Shown here: in pieces, positions 8,918-16,942 of the stretch | Numbering within the stretch: position 1 is the first letter of the stretch | Layout: each line of letters starts with the position of its first letter | Source: BJGO01 sp039810885 | Lineage (GTDB): Bacteria > Bacteroidota > Bacteroidia > Chitinophagales > UBA10324 | Length of the DNA: 26,278 nucleotides | Assembly: GCA_039810885.1 (NCBI GenBank) | Contig: JBDHXV010000038.1 | Location: 1-26,278 of the forward strand | Direction: 5' to 3' | Translations under genes and position numbers: made by a program | Notes under the pieces: generated by a model | Database searches by the model: none | What the model was told of the DNA's origin: nothing | Seen by the model: the letters and a program-made list of their open reading frames with translations, nothing else

Positions 8918-9826
8918 ATGTACAACGAAAATATTTTAGAAGAGATTTATCAATTACTATTACACAAAAGCCCGTTAGCTGCAAAGAAGATGAAGCGCAA
9001 CTTAAAACGGATGGACGATCGGCACGCAGCATTTGCTCAAGAATATTTTTTAAAATATAAGTCTTATCTCATATCGAGAAACCAAACTATAGAATACGGA
9101 GTAGATTGTTATGTGCGATTGATTCAAGATATGATTGAAATGAGAGCCCAATTCTTGCAAACCGGCAGATATGCTAACACATCATTTGAAGAGGTTAATC
9201 GAGCGATATATGCTAATGCTGATGTTATGGAGTATCATATACACGGATTACTGCTTGCACAATTCTTATGGCCCGATCAATATCAACGATTTACCTTTTT
9301 CCGCGACAACTTAATCAACTACAAACCCATATCTAAATACCTTGAAATTGGAGGAGGCCATGGAATTTATGTGGATGCCGCATTCCGGCAACTTCCATCA
9401 GACACCGTATTTGACGTGATTGACATCAGTCAAAGTTCTTTGAACCTCTCTCAAGGTATCTTAAATAACAAAACCATAAATTACTGTCACAAGGATATTT
9501 TTGACTTCTCTCCCGCTTATAAATACAATTTTATTACAATCGGGGAAGTTCTGGAGCATTTGGTCTCTCCCGAGCACATGCTGTTGCATCTAGCATCGTT
9601 ACTTATGCCAGAGGGGACGATATATATGACGACTCCGGTAAATGCTCCTATGATAGATCACATTTTTCTGTTTAACAATATAGAAGAGATTCGTAACCTA
9701 ATTTTGAAAGCAGGCTTTGTAATAGATCGCGAGCTGAGTGTGGTTTCGGAAGATATGGATGATGCAATGGCGGCAGAATTAAAAATCCCCATTATGTACG
9801 CGGCCTTCTTAAAAAAGAAGAAGTAA
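8918..9826 (+). CDS. Class I SAM-dependent methyltransferase
   Basis: A 302-residue protein with an N-terminal helical region of about 135 residues and a Rossmann methyltransferase domain. Motif I is YLEIGGGHG (141-149), followed by FDVIDIS (acidic end of strand 2), a FITIGEVLEHL motif IV-like segment and a post-motif GTIYMTTPVNAP. The ATG at 8918 was chosen; a GTG at 8912 adds only two residues and is also possible. It closes the FkbH-like/acyltransferase group, which argues for methylation of a sugar or of the group added by that pathway rather than of RNA or protein. The substrate cannot be told from the sequence. Confidence 0.82.
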   Translation: MYNENILEEIYQLLLHKSPLAAKKMKRNLKRMDDRHAAFAQEYFLKYKSYLISRNQTIEYGVDCYVRLIQDMIEMRAQFLQTGRYANTSFEEVNRAIYANADVMEYHIHGLLLAQFLWPDQYQRFTFFRDNLINYKPISKYLEIGGGHGIYVDAAFRQLPSDTVFDVIDISQSSLNLSQGILNNKTINYCHKDIFDFSPAYKYNFITIGEVLEHLVSPEHMLLHLASLLMPEGTIYMTTPVNAPMIDHIFLFNNIEEIRNLILKAGFVIDRELSVVSEDMDDAMAAELKIPIMYAAFLKKKK

Positions 9827-9872
9827 AAACTTTTTGAAACTCTAATTGTTTGAAATCATCATAATACCGCAA

Positions 9873-10469
9873 ATGAGCGATAGCCTTTTCATAGCACCGA
9901 TACACATAGCCGTAATTTCGGGAAGCACACGCAAACAACGATTATCACATCGAGCAGCACTCTTTTTAAAAGAACACCTGAGCGCAAAGAATTATTTTAT
10001 CTCCCTAATTGACTTATCGGAATTCCAGCTTCCTGTTTTTGAAGAAACTATAGATAAAATAGATACCCCGAATGAAACCGTTCTCCATCTTTACCAAACA
10101 CTAAAGGCTGCAGATGCCTTCGTTTTTGTTTCGCCTGAATATAATGGAAGCTATACAGCCGCATTAAAAAATATGGTAGATCATCTCCCTACATCTACAT
10201 TCTATAGGAAACCGATTGGGGTTGTTTCTGTTACAACCGGATCGTTAGGGGGCATGCGAGGAGCGGTTCAAATGCAGAACCTTGTCACCGCGCTTTCAGG
10301 ATATCCCTTACCACAAATGCTTCTCGTTTCACAGGTAAATAAGAAGTTTGATGATGAAGGAAGATTGCTTGACCTGAGTTTTGAAAGGAATATAGAATTA
10401 TTTATAGACGAACTTTTGTGGCTCACCCAATCACTTGCACACACAAAAAGCTGCAGCGTGACGGGATAA
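9873..10469 (+). CDS. NAD(P)H-dependent FMN reductase family protein
   Basis: A 198-residue flavodoxin-like protein of the NADPH-dependent FMN reductase family. HIAVISGSTRKQRLSHRA is the N-terminal phosphate-binding loop for FMN. SPEYNGSYTAALKNMVDHL is the family hallmark around the isoalloxazine ring, followed by KPIGVVSVTTGSLGGMRG. Members use NAD(P)H to reduce FMN or other acceptors such as quinones, azo compounds or chromate in the cytoplasm. The ATG at 9873 is preferred over a TTG at 9846, because the N-terminal strand begins just after it and the extra residues resemble nothing in the family. It lies 46 bp after the methyltransferase and may be cotranscribed by position only. Confidence 0.85.
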   Translation: MSDSLFIAPIHIAVISGSTRKQRLSHRAALFLKEHLSAKNYFISLIDLSEFQLPVFEETIDKIDTPNETVLHLYQTLKAADAFVFVSPEYNGSYTAALKNMVDHLPTSTFYRKPIGVVSVTTGSLGGMRGAVQMQNLVTALSGYPLPQMLLVSQVNKKFDDEGRLLDLSFERNIELFIDELLWLTQSLAHTKSCSVTG

Positions 10470-10616
10470 GACACTAAAGAAGTATTATTATGGCACTTAT
10501 TAATTCTGCAAATATTTAGAGCAACAAAACATAGCAGAGAACGAGCAGGCCATCCTATGCACTAATCTTTAATCAAAAACTTATCTGCTATTTCCCTTCA
10601 GACAACTTGGTGCGGG

Positions 10617-10624
10617 TATATTTG
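10617..10624 (+). promoter_or_regulatory. -7 promoter element (TATATTTG) of the OmpA lipoprotein gene
   Basis: TATATTTG matches the Bacteroidota -7 consensus TAnnTTTG and ends 26 nt before the ATG at 10651. No good -33 element is seen about 19 bp upstream. The rest of the 10470-10650 gap shows no gene. Confidence 0.5.
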
Positions 10625-10650
10625 CATCACTTCGATAAAGTAAAACACTC

Positions 10651-11499
10651 ATGAAAAAAATATTAATCAGTATTTTGATAACCTCTACACTACTTCTTGG
10701 CGGATGCGTTTCAACAAAGAAATATAAAACACAGGTAAAGAAATATGATGACTTGAAAATAGACTATGACAAAATCGAAGACCAACTTCGCACTTGCCTC
10801 AGTGATAAGAATAACAAAACAAATAGGATTTCGGAGCTTGAAGAGCAGGTTGCCGAATTGAAAAAAAGCGGATCGGTATTGTTACAGCAACTGGAAGATT
10901 TAAGTGTCATAACAAAAACACAGTCTGAAAGTATTAAAAAATCACTGGAGAATATGAGTAAAAAGGATGCGTACATAAAAGATTTACAAGTGTCTATGGC
11001 CCGCAAGGATTCGTTAAACATGGCACTCGTAATGAATTTAAAGGGAGCATTGGCCGATGTAAATGATAAAGATGTGGAAATAAAAGTTGAAGGAAGTGCC
11101 GTGTTCATATCTATTTCAGATAAGCTTCTGTTTAAAAGTGGAAGCTATGATATTACTCCTCAGGCAAAAATTGTGTTAGGCAAAGTTGCCGCAGTAATCA
11201 ACAATCAGCCGGATATTCAATTTATGGTTGAAGGGCACACAGATAACAAACCCATCAACACAAGTTGTATAAAAGACAATTGGGACTTGAGTGCTCTTCG
11301 GGCAACTTCAGTTGTGCGAGTACTACAAAAAACGTATAATGTGGATCCTAAGCGGATGATAGCAGCCGGCCGAAGTGAATATATTCCCGTATCCGGTAAT
11401 GATACCAATGAAGGCCGCTCATTAAATCGTCGCACGCGTATCGTTATACTCCCGCAGTTAGACCAATTCTTTAAGCTAATGGAGCCTACAAATAAATAG
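10651..11499 (+). CDS. OmpA-domain outer-membrane lipoprotein
   Basis: A 282-residue lipoprotein. The signal peptide MKKILISILITSTLLLGGC has a lipobox (LGGC) with the lipidated Cys at 19. Residues ~28-140 are charged and heptad-like, predicted coiled coil. The C-terminal OmpA-like domain (~148-270) has VEGHTDNKP and LSALRA; D198 and R217 correspond to the pair that binds diaminopimelate in peptidoglycan. It should tether the outer membrane to the cell wall, like Pal or the MotB C-terminal domain. Bacteroidota have many such proteins and I would not give it a specific name. It has its own promoter-like element and is convergent with the fluoride channel gene, 2 bp between stop codons. Confidence 0.88.
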   Translation: MKKILISILITSTLLLGGCVSTKKYKTQVKKYDDLKIDYDKIEDQLRTCLSDKNNKTNRISELEEQVAELKKSGSVLLQQLEDLSVITKTQSESIKKSLENMSKKDAYIKDLQVSMARKDSLNMALVMNLKGALADVNDKDVEIKVEGSAVFISISDKLLFKSGSYDITPQAKIVLGKVAAVINNQPDIQFMVEGHTDNKPINTSCIKDNWDLSALRATSVVRVLQKTYNVDPKRMIAAGRSEYIPVSGNDTNEGRSLNRRTRIVILPQLDQFFKLMEPTNK

Positions 11500-11521
11500 T
11501 CTTAGGATACTATTAGCTTAA
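11471..11521. other. 10-bp perfect inverted repeat spanning the ompA-like/crcB convergent ends
   Basis: TTAAGCTAAT (11471-11480) pairs with ATTAGCTTAA (11512-11521) across a 31-nt spacer. An alternative 6-bp stem, AATAGT (11495-11500) with ACTATT (11509-11514), overlaps it. Both arms of the long stem lie in coding sequence, the end of the lipoprotein and the end of crcB on the other strand. It could serve as a bidirectional 3' end structure. Confidence 0.35.
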
Positions 11522-11885
11522 TTATGAAACTTCCGGTCCAAAGAAAAAATAATCCGGTAAGAATACTGCTAATAATATATAGAAGTGCAGTTGCTTGATA
11601 TCCGGCCTGCATCAGGCTCATGCCTTCAGCAGAGAAGGTGGAAAAAGTGGTTAGTCCCCCACAGAAGCCGGTAATCAATAAGAGGCGCAGCTCTGGCTGT
11701 AAGGGCAGATGTTTTTGAAACAATTCAAAAAATACTCCGATAAGGAAGCACCCAATCATATTAGCAGAAAAGGTTGCCCACGGATATACGCTGAGGGGCT
11801 CTTTGTAAATAATTGTGGAGATCAGATATCGGAATATACTTCCTGCAGCACCTCCAAAGCCGACTAATAATAAATTCTTAATCAT
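11502..11885 (-). CDS. crcB: Fluoride channel Fluc/CrcB
   Basis: A 127-residue four-helix membrane protein of the Fluc family, which exports fluoride passively as an antiparallel dimer. Diagnostic segments are GGAAGSIFRYLIS near the N-terminus, TFSANMIGCFLIG in helix 2 (the conserved Asn) and GFCGGLTTFSTFSAE in helix 3 (the TTFSTF break that contributes the pore phenylalanines). The ATG at 11885 gives a normal length. It is the last gene of the minus-strand series, 72 bp after tsaB. I looked for a fluoride riboswitch in that gap and saw no recognisable one. Confidence 0.93.
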   Translation of the reverse strand: MIKNLLLVGFGGAAGSIFRYLISTIIYKEPLSVYPWATFSANMIGCFLIGVFFELFQKHLPLQPELRLLLITGFCGGLTTFSTFSAEGMSLMQAGYQATALLYIISSILTGLFFLWTGSFIIKLIVS

Positions 11886-11957
11886 TTTCTTGAGGGTAAA
11901 TGTATTAAATAAGAATAATGGTTTTATAAGGAAAGTAAAGGCAGTATGCGCATGGCA

Positions 11958-12638
11958 TTACCCCTTTTTAGCATTGATGTAAACCATCTTGTGATAAAAA
12001 GGCTCACTGTATGCAATGTCGCTGAAGCATTGTTGTTGATATAAAGATTGGGCTTCGGGCAGTAAATGGGTTATGTCGGGAGCCACTTCAATAAATGGAA
12101 TCGAAGGGCATTCTGTAGAAAGTTTCTTTATACCACTGCCGGCAAAAATGATTCTCCTTTCTTCTCCATCATAAATGCCTGCAGCTAAGTTTTTAAAAAT
12201 ATCATCATTTACTATGCTCAAACATGTATTAACAACCGTTGCTCCATTAGCATCATATAAGGCATAAAACAATTCATCACGGCGATTATCCAATACAACG
12301 CAGTACAGATCGGCCAAGGTTGATTTTTGCATTCCCCTATAAATAATCCGTAAGGCATCCAACATTATCAGCGGTTTGTTTAATACATAACACAAACCTT
12401 TGGCAACGGAAAGACCTATACGCAATCCGGTATATGAGCCCGGCCCTCCGTTTATAACAATGGCATCAAGTTCCTGAAGGGTAACGCTGCTTTGTTTCAG
12501 ACAATCCTCAATTCCAACAGTAATAAACTCTGCATGGTTATTATTGTTTACCCCATAGTGTGCAATGATTATATCTTGATTACTAATACCCACAGCACAT
12601 GTTAAACGGCACGAGTCTATTAACAAAAAACGCGGCAT
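11958..12638 (-). CDS. tsaB: tRNA threonylcarbamoyladenosine biosynthesis protein TsaB
   Basis: A 226-residue ASKHA-fold protein, partner of TsaD and TsaE in making the t6A37 modification on ANN-decoding tRNAs. It is an inactive paralogue of TsaD that acts as a scaffold. The N-terminus MPRFLLIDSCRLTCAVGI is the first strand-loop (usually DTS). The family's signature NGGPGSYTGLRIGLSVAKG is present at about residues 63-81, and LDALRII follows. The C-terminal half is less conserved, as usual. It starts one base after the M28 peptidase stop codon, so translation is probably coupled. Confidence 0.92.
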   Translation of the reverse strand: MPRFLLIDSCRLTCAVGISNQDIIIAHYGVNNNNHAEFITVGIEDCLKQSSVTLQELDAIVINGGPGSYTGLRIGLSVAKGLCYVLNKPLIMLDALRIIYRGMQKSTLADLYCVVLDNRRDELFYALYDANGATVVNTCLSIVNDDIFKNLAAGIYDGEERRIIFAGSGIKKLSTECPSIPFIEVAPDITHLLPEAQSLYQQQCFSDIAYSEPFYHKMVYINAKKG

Positions 12639-12639
12639 A

Positions 12640-14322
12640 TTAAAATTGAAGAGGAGAAGTCTTTTCTATTTCACCGCGCAAGAAACGAATTGTGGTCTTA
12701 TCTCCCTTGCTAAACATAGAGAGGGCTTTCATATAACTCATAATATCAGCAATGAGATAATCTCCAATTTGAAGAATTATATCGCCTTTTTGCAAACCCG
12801 CATTAGCTGCGGGCTGCCCGGAATTAACGCCATCAATTCGCAATCCGGTTCCGTCAAACATATAGTCCGGAACAACACCAAGTTTTACCTTAAAGGACGG
12901 AATATCCGACGTGTTGGGGTCCTTGGTTCTTACAAAATGTAAGCACCCCTTATTATTGAGACTATCTATGATGATGTTAATTAATGAAATGATTGAAGCC
13001 TCTTTGTTATAATTAATTTTATCAGCACTATCGCTTGGCTTGTGGTAATCTTCATGTGTTCCGGTAAAAAAATTTAAAACGGGAATGTTCGCATAGTAAA
13101 AAGAAGTATGATCGGTCGGGCCAACGCCATGTTCTCCGATTTTTATTTTTATGCTGTCATAAGATAGGGTGCGTATGAATTTGAAAGCATCGGGCGAAGT
13201 ACCCAGACCACTTATTTCTAAGCCCTTGTCGGATTGATACCGACCAATCATATCCATATTAATCATATAGTTAATTGTTGCTGTATCAATCGTGGCATGC
13301 TCAATAAAATATTTTGAACCCACCAATCCAAGTTCTTCCCCAGAAAAGTGAATAAAGAGGTAGTTGTTCTTTTTACTCTTTGACGTTTTTAAGAGTCGAG
13401 CTAATTCAAGTACGGCGGCTGTTCCGCTGGCGTTATCATCGGCTCCGCGGTGAATGTCGTGAGAGCCTGCAGAAAGAGAGTTGCCATCTTCTCCGTGCCC
13501 GAGATGATCATAGTGCGCACCAATAACTACCGTTGTTTTACTTTTATTATCAATGAAAGCTATAACGTTTGTTCCTTTCCTGACAACAGGCTTAATAGTC
13601 GTTTCTAATTGTATGCGATAAAAGGCCTTAGGCTCAAATATAATTTGCGATGCGGCATGATATTTTAAAAAAACAATGGGCACTTTCTTGTCAGATGCAT
13701 TTTTACTAAAATCACATTTTAAGTCATCGTACTTTGTTGAATCTGTATTAATAAGGATAATTGCCTTTGCCCCGTGTTTTAATGCAGCTTGAATTTTTGT
13801 TGAGACATCTGTATAGGCATAATATTTTGAATGCGGTTGTTCTCCTTCAGGGCTTCCTAAACATATAATATAAACAGCACTATCCCGTACATTTTGGTAA
13901 TCGTTATATGAAATATCGGGCGCATCTATACCATAACCGGCAAAGAGTGCCGCTTTGGCGGTTATGGACATGCTCCCCGAACCCGGTAGCGGGAAGAAGT
14001 CTTTGTCTTTACTAAAAGATATTCCATTGATGCTAAGAGAATTATTACCCGCATATTCGTACCCATAAGTAAAGGAAAAATCTTGTGTGTAAGCAGTGAG
14101 GTTCTTAGTATTGAATCCCAGTTGCTTGTATTGGTTTAATAGATACCGGGCGGCTTTTTGTTCCCCCTCACTGCCGGTTCTTCTCCCCTCAAGACTATCC
14201 GCAGCAAGAATGTAGATATGCTGCTTCAGGTGATAAATGATATCTTGTTTTGACTTTTGAGCAAAAGATATCTGACAGAGAAAAATATAAAGAAGGAAAG
14301 AAGAGATGAGTGCTTTTTTCAC
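12640..14322 (-). CDS. Secreted M28-family zinc metallopeptidase with PA and PDZ domains
   Basis: A 560-residue exported aminopeptidase-like enzyme. Signal peptide 1-21 ends ISFA|Q. An M28 N-terminal part (ADSLEGRRTGSEGE) is followed by a PA-like inserted domain (~95-245). The catalytic core follows, with the two-zinc ligands H270 (GAHYDHLGHG), D295 (GADDNASG), E330 with general base E329 (SGEELG), D357 (MDMIGR) and H427 (HEDYHKPSD), all present. A PDZ domain occupies about 478-560. It should act in the periplasm or outside, cleaving N-terminal residues from peptides; the PDZ may bind substrate C-termini. The start is GTG at 14322 and no ATG fits. It lies 24 bp after the S41 protease, suggesting a shared proteolytic unit in the cell envelope. 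Confidence 0.9.
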   Translation of the reverse strand: MKKALISSFLLYIFLCQISFAQKSKQDIIYHLKQHIYILAADSLEGRRTGSEGEQKAARYLLNQYKQLGFNTKNLTAYTQDFSFTYGYEYAGNNSLSINGISFSKDKDFFPLPGSGSMSITAKAALFAGYGIDAPDISYNDYQNVRDSAVYIICLGSPEGEQPHSKYYAYTDVSTKIQAALKHGAKAIILINTDSTKYDDLKCDFSKNASDKKVPIVFLKYHAASQIIFEPKAFYRIQLETTIKPVVRKGTNVIAFIDNKSKTTVVIGAHYDHLGHGEDGNSLSAGSHDIHRGADDNASGTAAVLELARLLKTSKSKKNNYLFIHFSGEELGLVGSKYFIEHATIDTATINYMINMDMIGRYQSDKGLEISGLGTSPDAFKFIRTLSYDSIKIKIGEHGVGPTDHTSFYYANIPVLNFFTGTHEDYHKPSDSADKINYNKEASIISLINIIIDSLNNKGCLHFVRTKDPNTSDIPSFKVKLGVVPDYMFDGTGLRIDGVNSGQPAANAGLQKGDIILQIGDYLIADIMSYMKALSMFSKGDKTTIRFLRGEIEKTSPLQF

Positions 14323-14346
14323 TTAAAGACGAGCGTGGGTTTAAAA

Positions 14347-16002
14347 TTATTTTGATGGAATAAGATACTTGTTAAATGCAGTAGAATCTTTAAAAAGGTC
14401 CAATGCACGCAATACATCCGGGTCGCTATTTAAACTGTTCTCTACGCGTCCGCTTTGAAAATAATAGCGACTCACAATTTCCTCGGTCAATAATTTCATA
14501 ATATCTGACTTATACTTAACCAGGTCTTGTTCTTTGTCGTGCATCATTTTATGACGCAGTTCATCAATGTCCGGCTTGAGAGCTGTATTGTATGATTCCT
14601 TCTCTGCCATTTTCTCAAAATTAGTTAGCGCATCTTCGGTTTTTGTTGTATAGTCATAATCTTTCCCTTTAAGGAAATCAACAAAGTCGTTAAAATCAAC
14701 ATCGCTCAAGGTAAAATCACCTGCGGTGGAAATTTCTTTATGCTTTAAATAATAAGCACTTGCAAAATCAAAGATGAGATTCTTGTTCATCAAACTGATC
14801 AAGATGCTTTGAGGTTTGTTGACTTCTGTAACAACATCCGGAAGAATGCCCCCTCCATCGGTTACAATACGGCCATCGGCTGTTTTAAAAGAATTTTTTA
14901 AAGAATCGGGAACCTTGGCCACACTGCCGTCTTCATTTCTTTCTGCATAGTTAATGGCTTGTATGCAGCGCCCGCTGGGAGTATAATAATGTGCCGTCGT
15001 TACTTTTAGTTGAGTTCCATAGCTTAATCCTCGAGTAGTTTGTACTAATCCTTTTCCAAAAGTTCTTTGACCTAAGATAATACCACGATCTAAATCCTGC
15101 AATGCTCCGGAAACAATCTCGCTGGCAGACGCAGAACCGGAATTAACTAAGACAATTAAAGGCACTTTGGTATCAAAGGGATTGTTTAGGGCATTAAATG
15201 TTTTATTCCATTCCTCTACTTTCCCCTTAGTACTAACGATTAAGGTGTTTTTATCTATGAATAAATTTGTCAGGTTCACGGCTTCATTAAGCAATCCACC
15301 CGGATTTCCGCGCAGGTCCAATATAATACCGTGTATTTCATTTTTTTCTTTGAGTTTTTGTAACGCATTTTCAACGTCTTTTGAGCAACGGTCAGTAAAC
15401 TGTGTGAGTTTTACATACGCAATGTTTCCGCTTAGCATTCCGGAGTAGGGGACACTCGTTATTTTAATTTCTTCACGCTTAACCGGCACAATTTCGTTCG
15501 TTGTGGCCCCCAATTTTTTCACCGTTAGCTTTAATTCTGTGCCGGGTTGCCCTTTTAATAACTTGCTGATGTCGTCCGTTGATTTTCCTTTTATGCTTTT
15601 ACCGTCAATTTCGTATATAATATCCCCAGCAAGCAATCCTGCTTTATATGCAGCAAAGCCCTCGTAGGGTTCGGCTATTACAACATAGTCGCCGGCTTTG
15701 CGAATAGAAGCGCCAATACCGCCATACTTTCCGGTTGATTGAAAACGATAGTTCTCAATATCATCTTCAGTAATAAAGTTAGTATAGGGGTCAAGAGATT
15801 CTAACATAGCATCGATGCCTTTTTTCATAAACTTACCCGGCTCTATGTCGTTGACGTAATAGGTGTTCACCTCTTTATATAATGAGGCGAAAATGTCAAG
15901 GTTCTTGGCTATTTCGAAATAATTAGTGTTGTTAAATGCAAATAAAAACCCTGCAACAACAAGCATCAATGATAATAAATAAACGTGCTTGAATTTTTTC
16001 AT
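14347..16002 (-). CDS. S41 C-terminal processing peptidase (CtpA/Prc family)
   Basis: A 551-residue serine protease anchored by an N-terminal hydrophobic helix (~6-22), facing the periplasm. The N-terminal cap (~25-85) leads to a PDZ domain (~90-165, GKYGGIGASI and AGLLAGDIIYEIDG). The S41 catalytic domain follows: DLRGNPGGLL (229-238), NSGSASASEI with nucleophile S292, and GQRTFGKGLVQ with general base K317, 25 residues later as in Prc and CtpA. A helical C-terminal extension follows. Family members trim C-termini of periplasmic or envelope proteins in a PDZ-gated way. It follows yidD by 81 bp and has its own TACTTTTG element, so it may have independent transcription. Confidence 0.92.
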   Translation of the reverse strand: MKKFKHVYLLSLMLVVAGFLFAFNNTNYFEIAKNLDIFASLYKEVNTYYVNDIEPGKFMKKGIDAMLESLDPYTNFITEDDIENYRFQSTGKYGGIGASIRKAGDYVVIAEPYEGFAAYKAGLLAGDIIYEIDGKSIKGKSTDDISKLLKGQPGTELKLTVKKLGATTNEIVPVKREEIKITSVPYSGMLSGNIAYVKLTQFTDRCSKDVENALQKLKEKNEIHGIILDLRGNPGGLLNEAVNLTNLFIDKNTLIVSTKGKVEEWNKTFNALNNPFDTKVPLIVLVNSGSASASEIVSGALQDLDRGIILGQRTFGKGLVQTTRGLSYGTQLKVTTAHYYTPSGRCIQAINYAERNEDGSVAKVPDSLKNSFKTADGRIVTDGGGILPDVVTEVNKPQSILISLMNKNLIFDFASAYYLKHKEISTAGDFTLSDVDFNDFVDFLKGKDYDYTTKTEDALTNFEKMAEKESYNTALKPDIDELRHKMMHDKEQDLVKYKSDIMKLLTEEIVSRYYFQSGRVENSLNSDPDVLRALDLFKDSTAFNKYLIPSK

Positions 16003-16024
16003 TCTTTTAAAGTTAAAATTGAGG

Positions 16025-16032
16025 CAAAAGTA
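16025..16032 (-). promoter_or_regulatory. -7 promoter element (TACTTTTG) of the S41 peptidase
   Basis: Minus-strand TACTTTTG, matching TAnnTTTG, ends 22 nt before the ATG at 16002. It lies in the 81-bp gap after yidD. No convincing -33 TTTG was found. Confidence 0.5.
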
Positions 16033-16083
16033 AGCTACTATACTGTTTAAAGCTTGTGAAACGTTAGTTCCGATAATTTAGTT

Positions 16084-16305
16084 TTAAGGAACGGGATCAT
16101 GCCCATGCCCTCCCCATGGATGACAGCGGGCGAGTCTTTTGAAGGTTAACCATAATCCCTTTACAGGACCATGTTTATTAATTGCCGCAATTCCATATAC
16201 CGAACACGTTGGCGTATAACGGCAAGCCGGCATCAACCAAGGGGAAATAACTGTTTTATATCCTTTGATTAAGAAAATAAGAATACTTGAAAAGAGTGAT
16301 TTCAT
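16084..16305 (-). CDS. yidD: Membrane protein insertion efficiency factor YidD
   Basis: A 73-residue YidD protein. The hallmark CRYTPTCSVY segment with two conserved cysteines lies at about residues 28-37, preceded by an amphipathic helix with YKTVISPWL and followed by the conserved HPWGGHGHDPVP end. YidD sits at the inner membrane and helps YidC-dependent insertion. It overlaps rnpA by 4 bp (16302-16305), giving translational coupling. In many bacteria yidC follows yidD; here the next gene is the S41 peptidase. Confidence 0.95.
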   Translation of the reverse strand: MKSLFSSILIFLIKGYKTVISPWLMPACRYTPTCSVYGIAAINKHGPVKGLWLTFKRLARCHPWGGHGHDPVP

Positions 16306-16691
16306 GGATTTAATTCACGAATGATTCGCCCAATACACTTTATCATCGCCATACTTAGTTCCTGTTGCTTTGGTAAAGATTGCCCGTTAAAGATAACGAT
16401 AACATTATAGTGTTGGGATATGCTGCACTCAAGAAGTGTATGTTTGTTTAATCGCCAAGCTTCGCGCAGCATTCTTTTTATTCGATTTCGTTCGACAGCA
16501 GTTTTAAAATTTCGTTTCGACACCATAAAAGCCGCTTTGACAGATGGAGCAGATGCCGGTGTTGCTTCATATAATACTTTAAACGGAGTTAAAAAAAAAG
16601 ACGAGCCGTCTTTAAACAACTCGTCAATAGTTTTTAAACTTTTTATCCGTTCTCTTTTATTATAGGTATAACGAATGTACTGCGGAGTCAT
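16302..16691 (-). CDS. rnpA: Ribonuclease P protein component
   Basis: A 129-residue basic protein subunit of RNase P, which helps the catalytic RNA remove 5' leaders from pre-tRNAs. The signature RNR helix is seen as VERNRIKRMLREAWR at about residues 66-80, preceded by AAFMVSKRNFKTA. It begins 21 bp after rpmH and overlaps yidD, the widely conserved rpmH-rnpA-yidD order. The C-terminal tail is slightly longer than in E. coli RnpA (119 aa). Confidence 0.95.
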   Translation of the reverse strand: MTPQYIRYTYNKRERIKSLKTIDELFKDGSSFFLTPFKVLYEATPASAPSVKAAFMVSKRNFKTAVERNRIKRMLREAWRLNKHTLLECSISQHYNVIVIFNGQSLPKQQELSMAMIKCIGRIIRELNP

Positions 16692-16712
16692 TGCTGCCGC
16701 TGGAGTTAAAGA

Positions 16713-16868
16713 TTACTTCAAGCTCTTTTCGTCAGAAACAGTCAGTTTTTTTCTGCCCTGTTTACGACGGCTCGCTAATACACCGCGACCAGTGTCAGAT
16801 TTCATACGAGAGCGAAACCCGTGCTTGTTTTTTCTCTTTTTAACGGAAGGTTGAAATGTCCTTTTCAT
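16713..16868 (-). CDS. rpmH: 50S ribosomal protein L34
   Basis: A 51-residue L34. The N-terminus MKRTFQPSVKKRKNKHGFRS and the following RMKSDTGRGVLASRRKQGRKKLTVSD are unmistakable. It is highly basic and binds 23S rRNA in the large subunit. It lies directly upstream of rnpA on the minus strand, with a clear -7 element and a DnaA-box-like sequence upstream. Confidence 0.97.
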   Translation of the reverse strand: MKRTFQPSVKKRKNKHGFRSRMKSDTGRGVLASRRKQGRKKLTVSDEKSLK

Positions 16869-16911
16869 TGCCTGATAACGTGTTGATGTTTATGAATTTT
16901 TAAAGGGAGGG

Positions 16912-16919
16912 CAAAGGTA
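16912..16919 (-). promoter_or_regulatory. -7 promoter element (TACCTTTG) of the rpmH operon
   Basis: Minus-strand TACCTTTG matches TAnnTTTG and ends 43 nt before the rpmH ATG. It probably drives rpmH-rnpA-yidD. No clear -33 element. Confidence 0.55.
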
Positions 16920-16925
16920 TTAAAA

Positions 16926-16934
16926 TTATCCACA
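16926..16934 (+). promoter_or_regulatory. Perfect DnaA-box sequence TTATCCACA
   Basis: TTATCCACA equals the strong DnaA-box consensus. A weaker copy, ATTTCCACA, follows at 16934-16942. Both lie in the 74-bp gap between the rho stop (16943) and rpmH, just upstream of the rpmH -7 element. A single box can be chance, but binding here could affect the rpmH promoter. Confidence 0.35.
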
Positions 16935-16942
16935 TTTCCACA

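Noticed and set aside
11886..11957. Fluoride riboswitch upstream of crcB
   Set aside because: No recognisable fluoride-aptamer core in the 72-bp gap.
12646..12942. 98-codon plus-strand frame
   Set aside because: Antisense to the PDZ end of the M28 peptidase; no domain or start signal.
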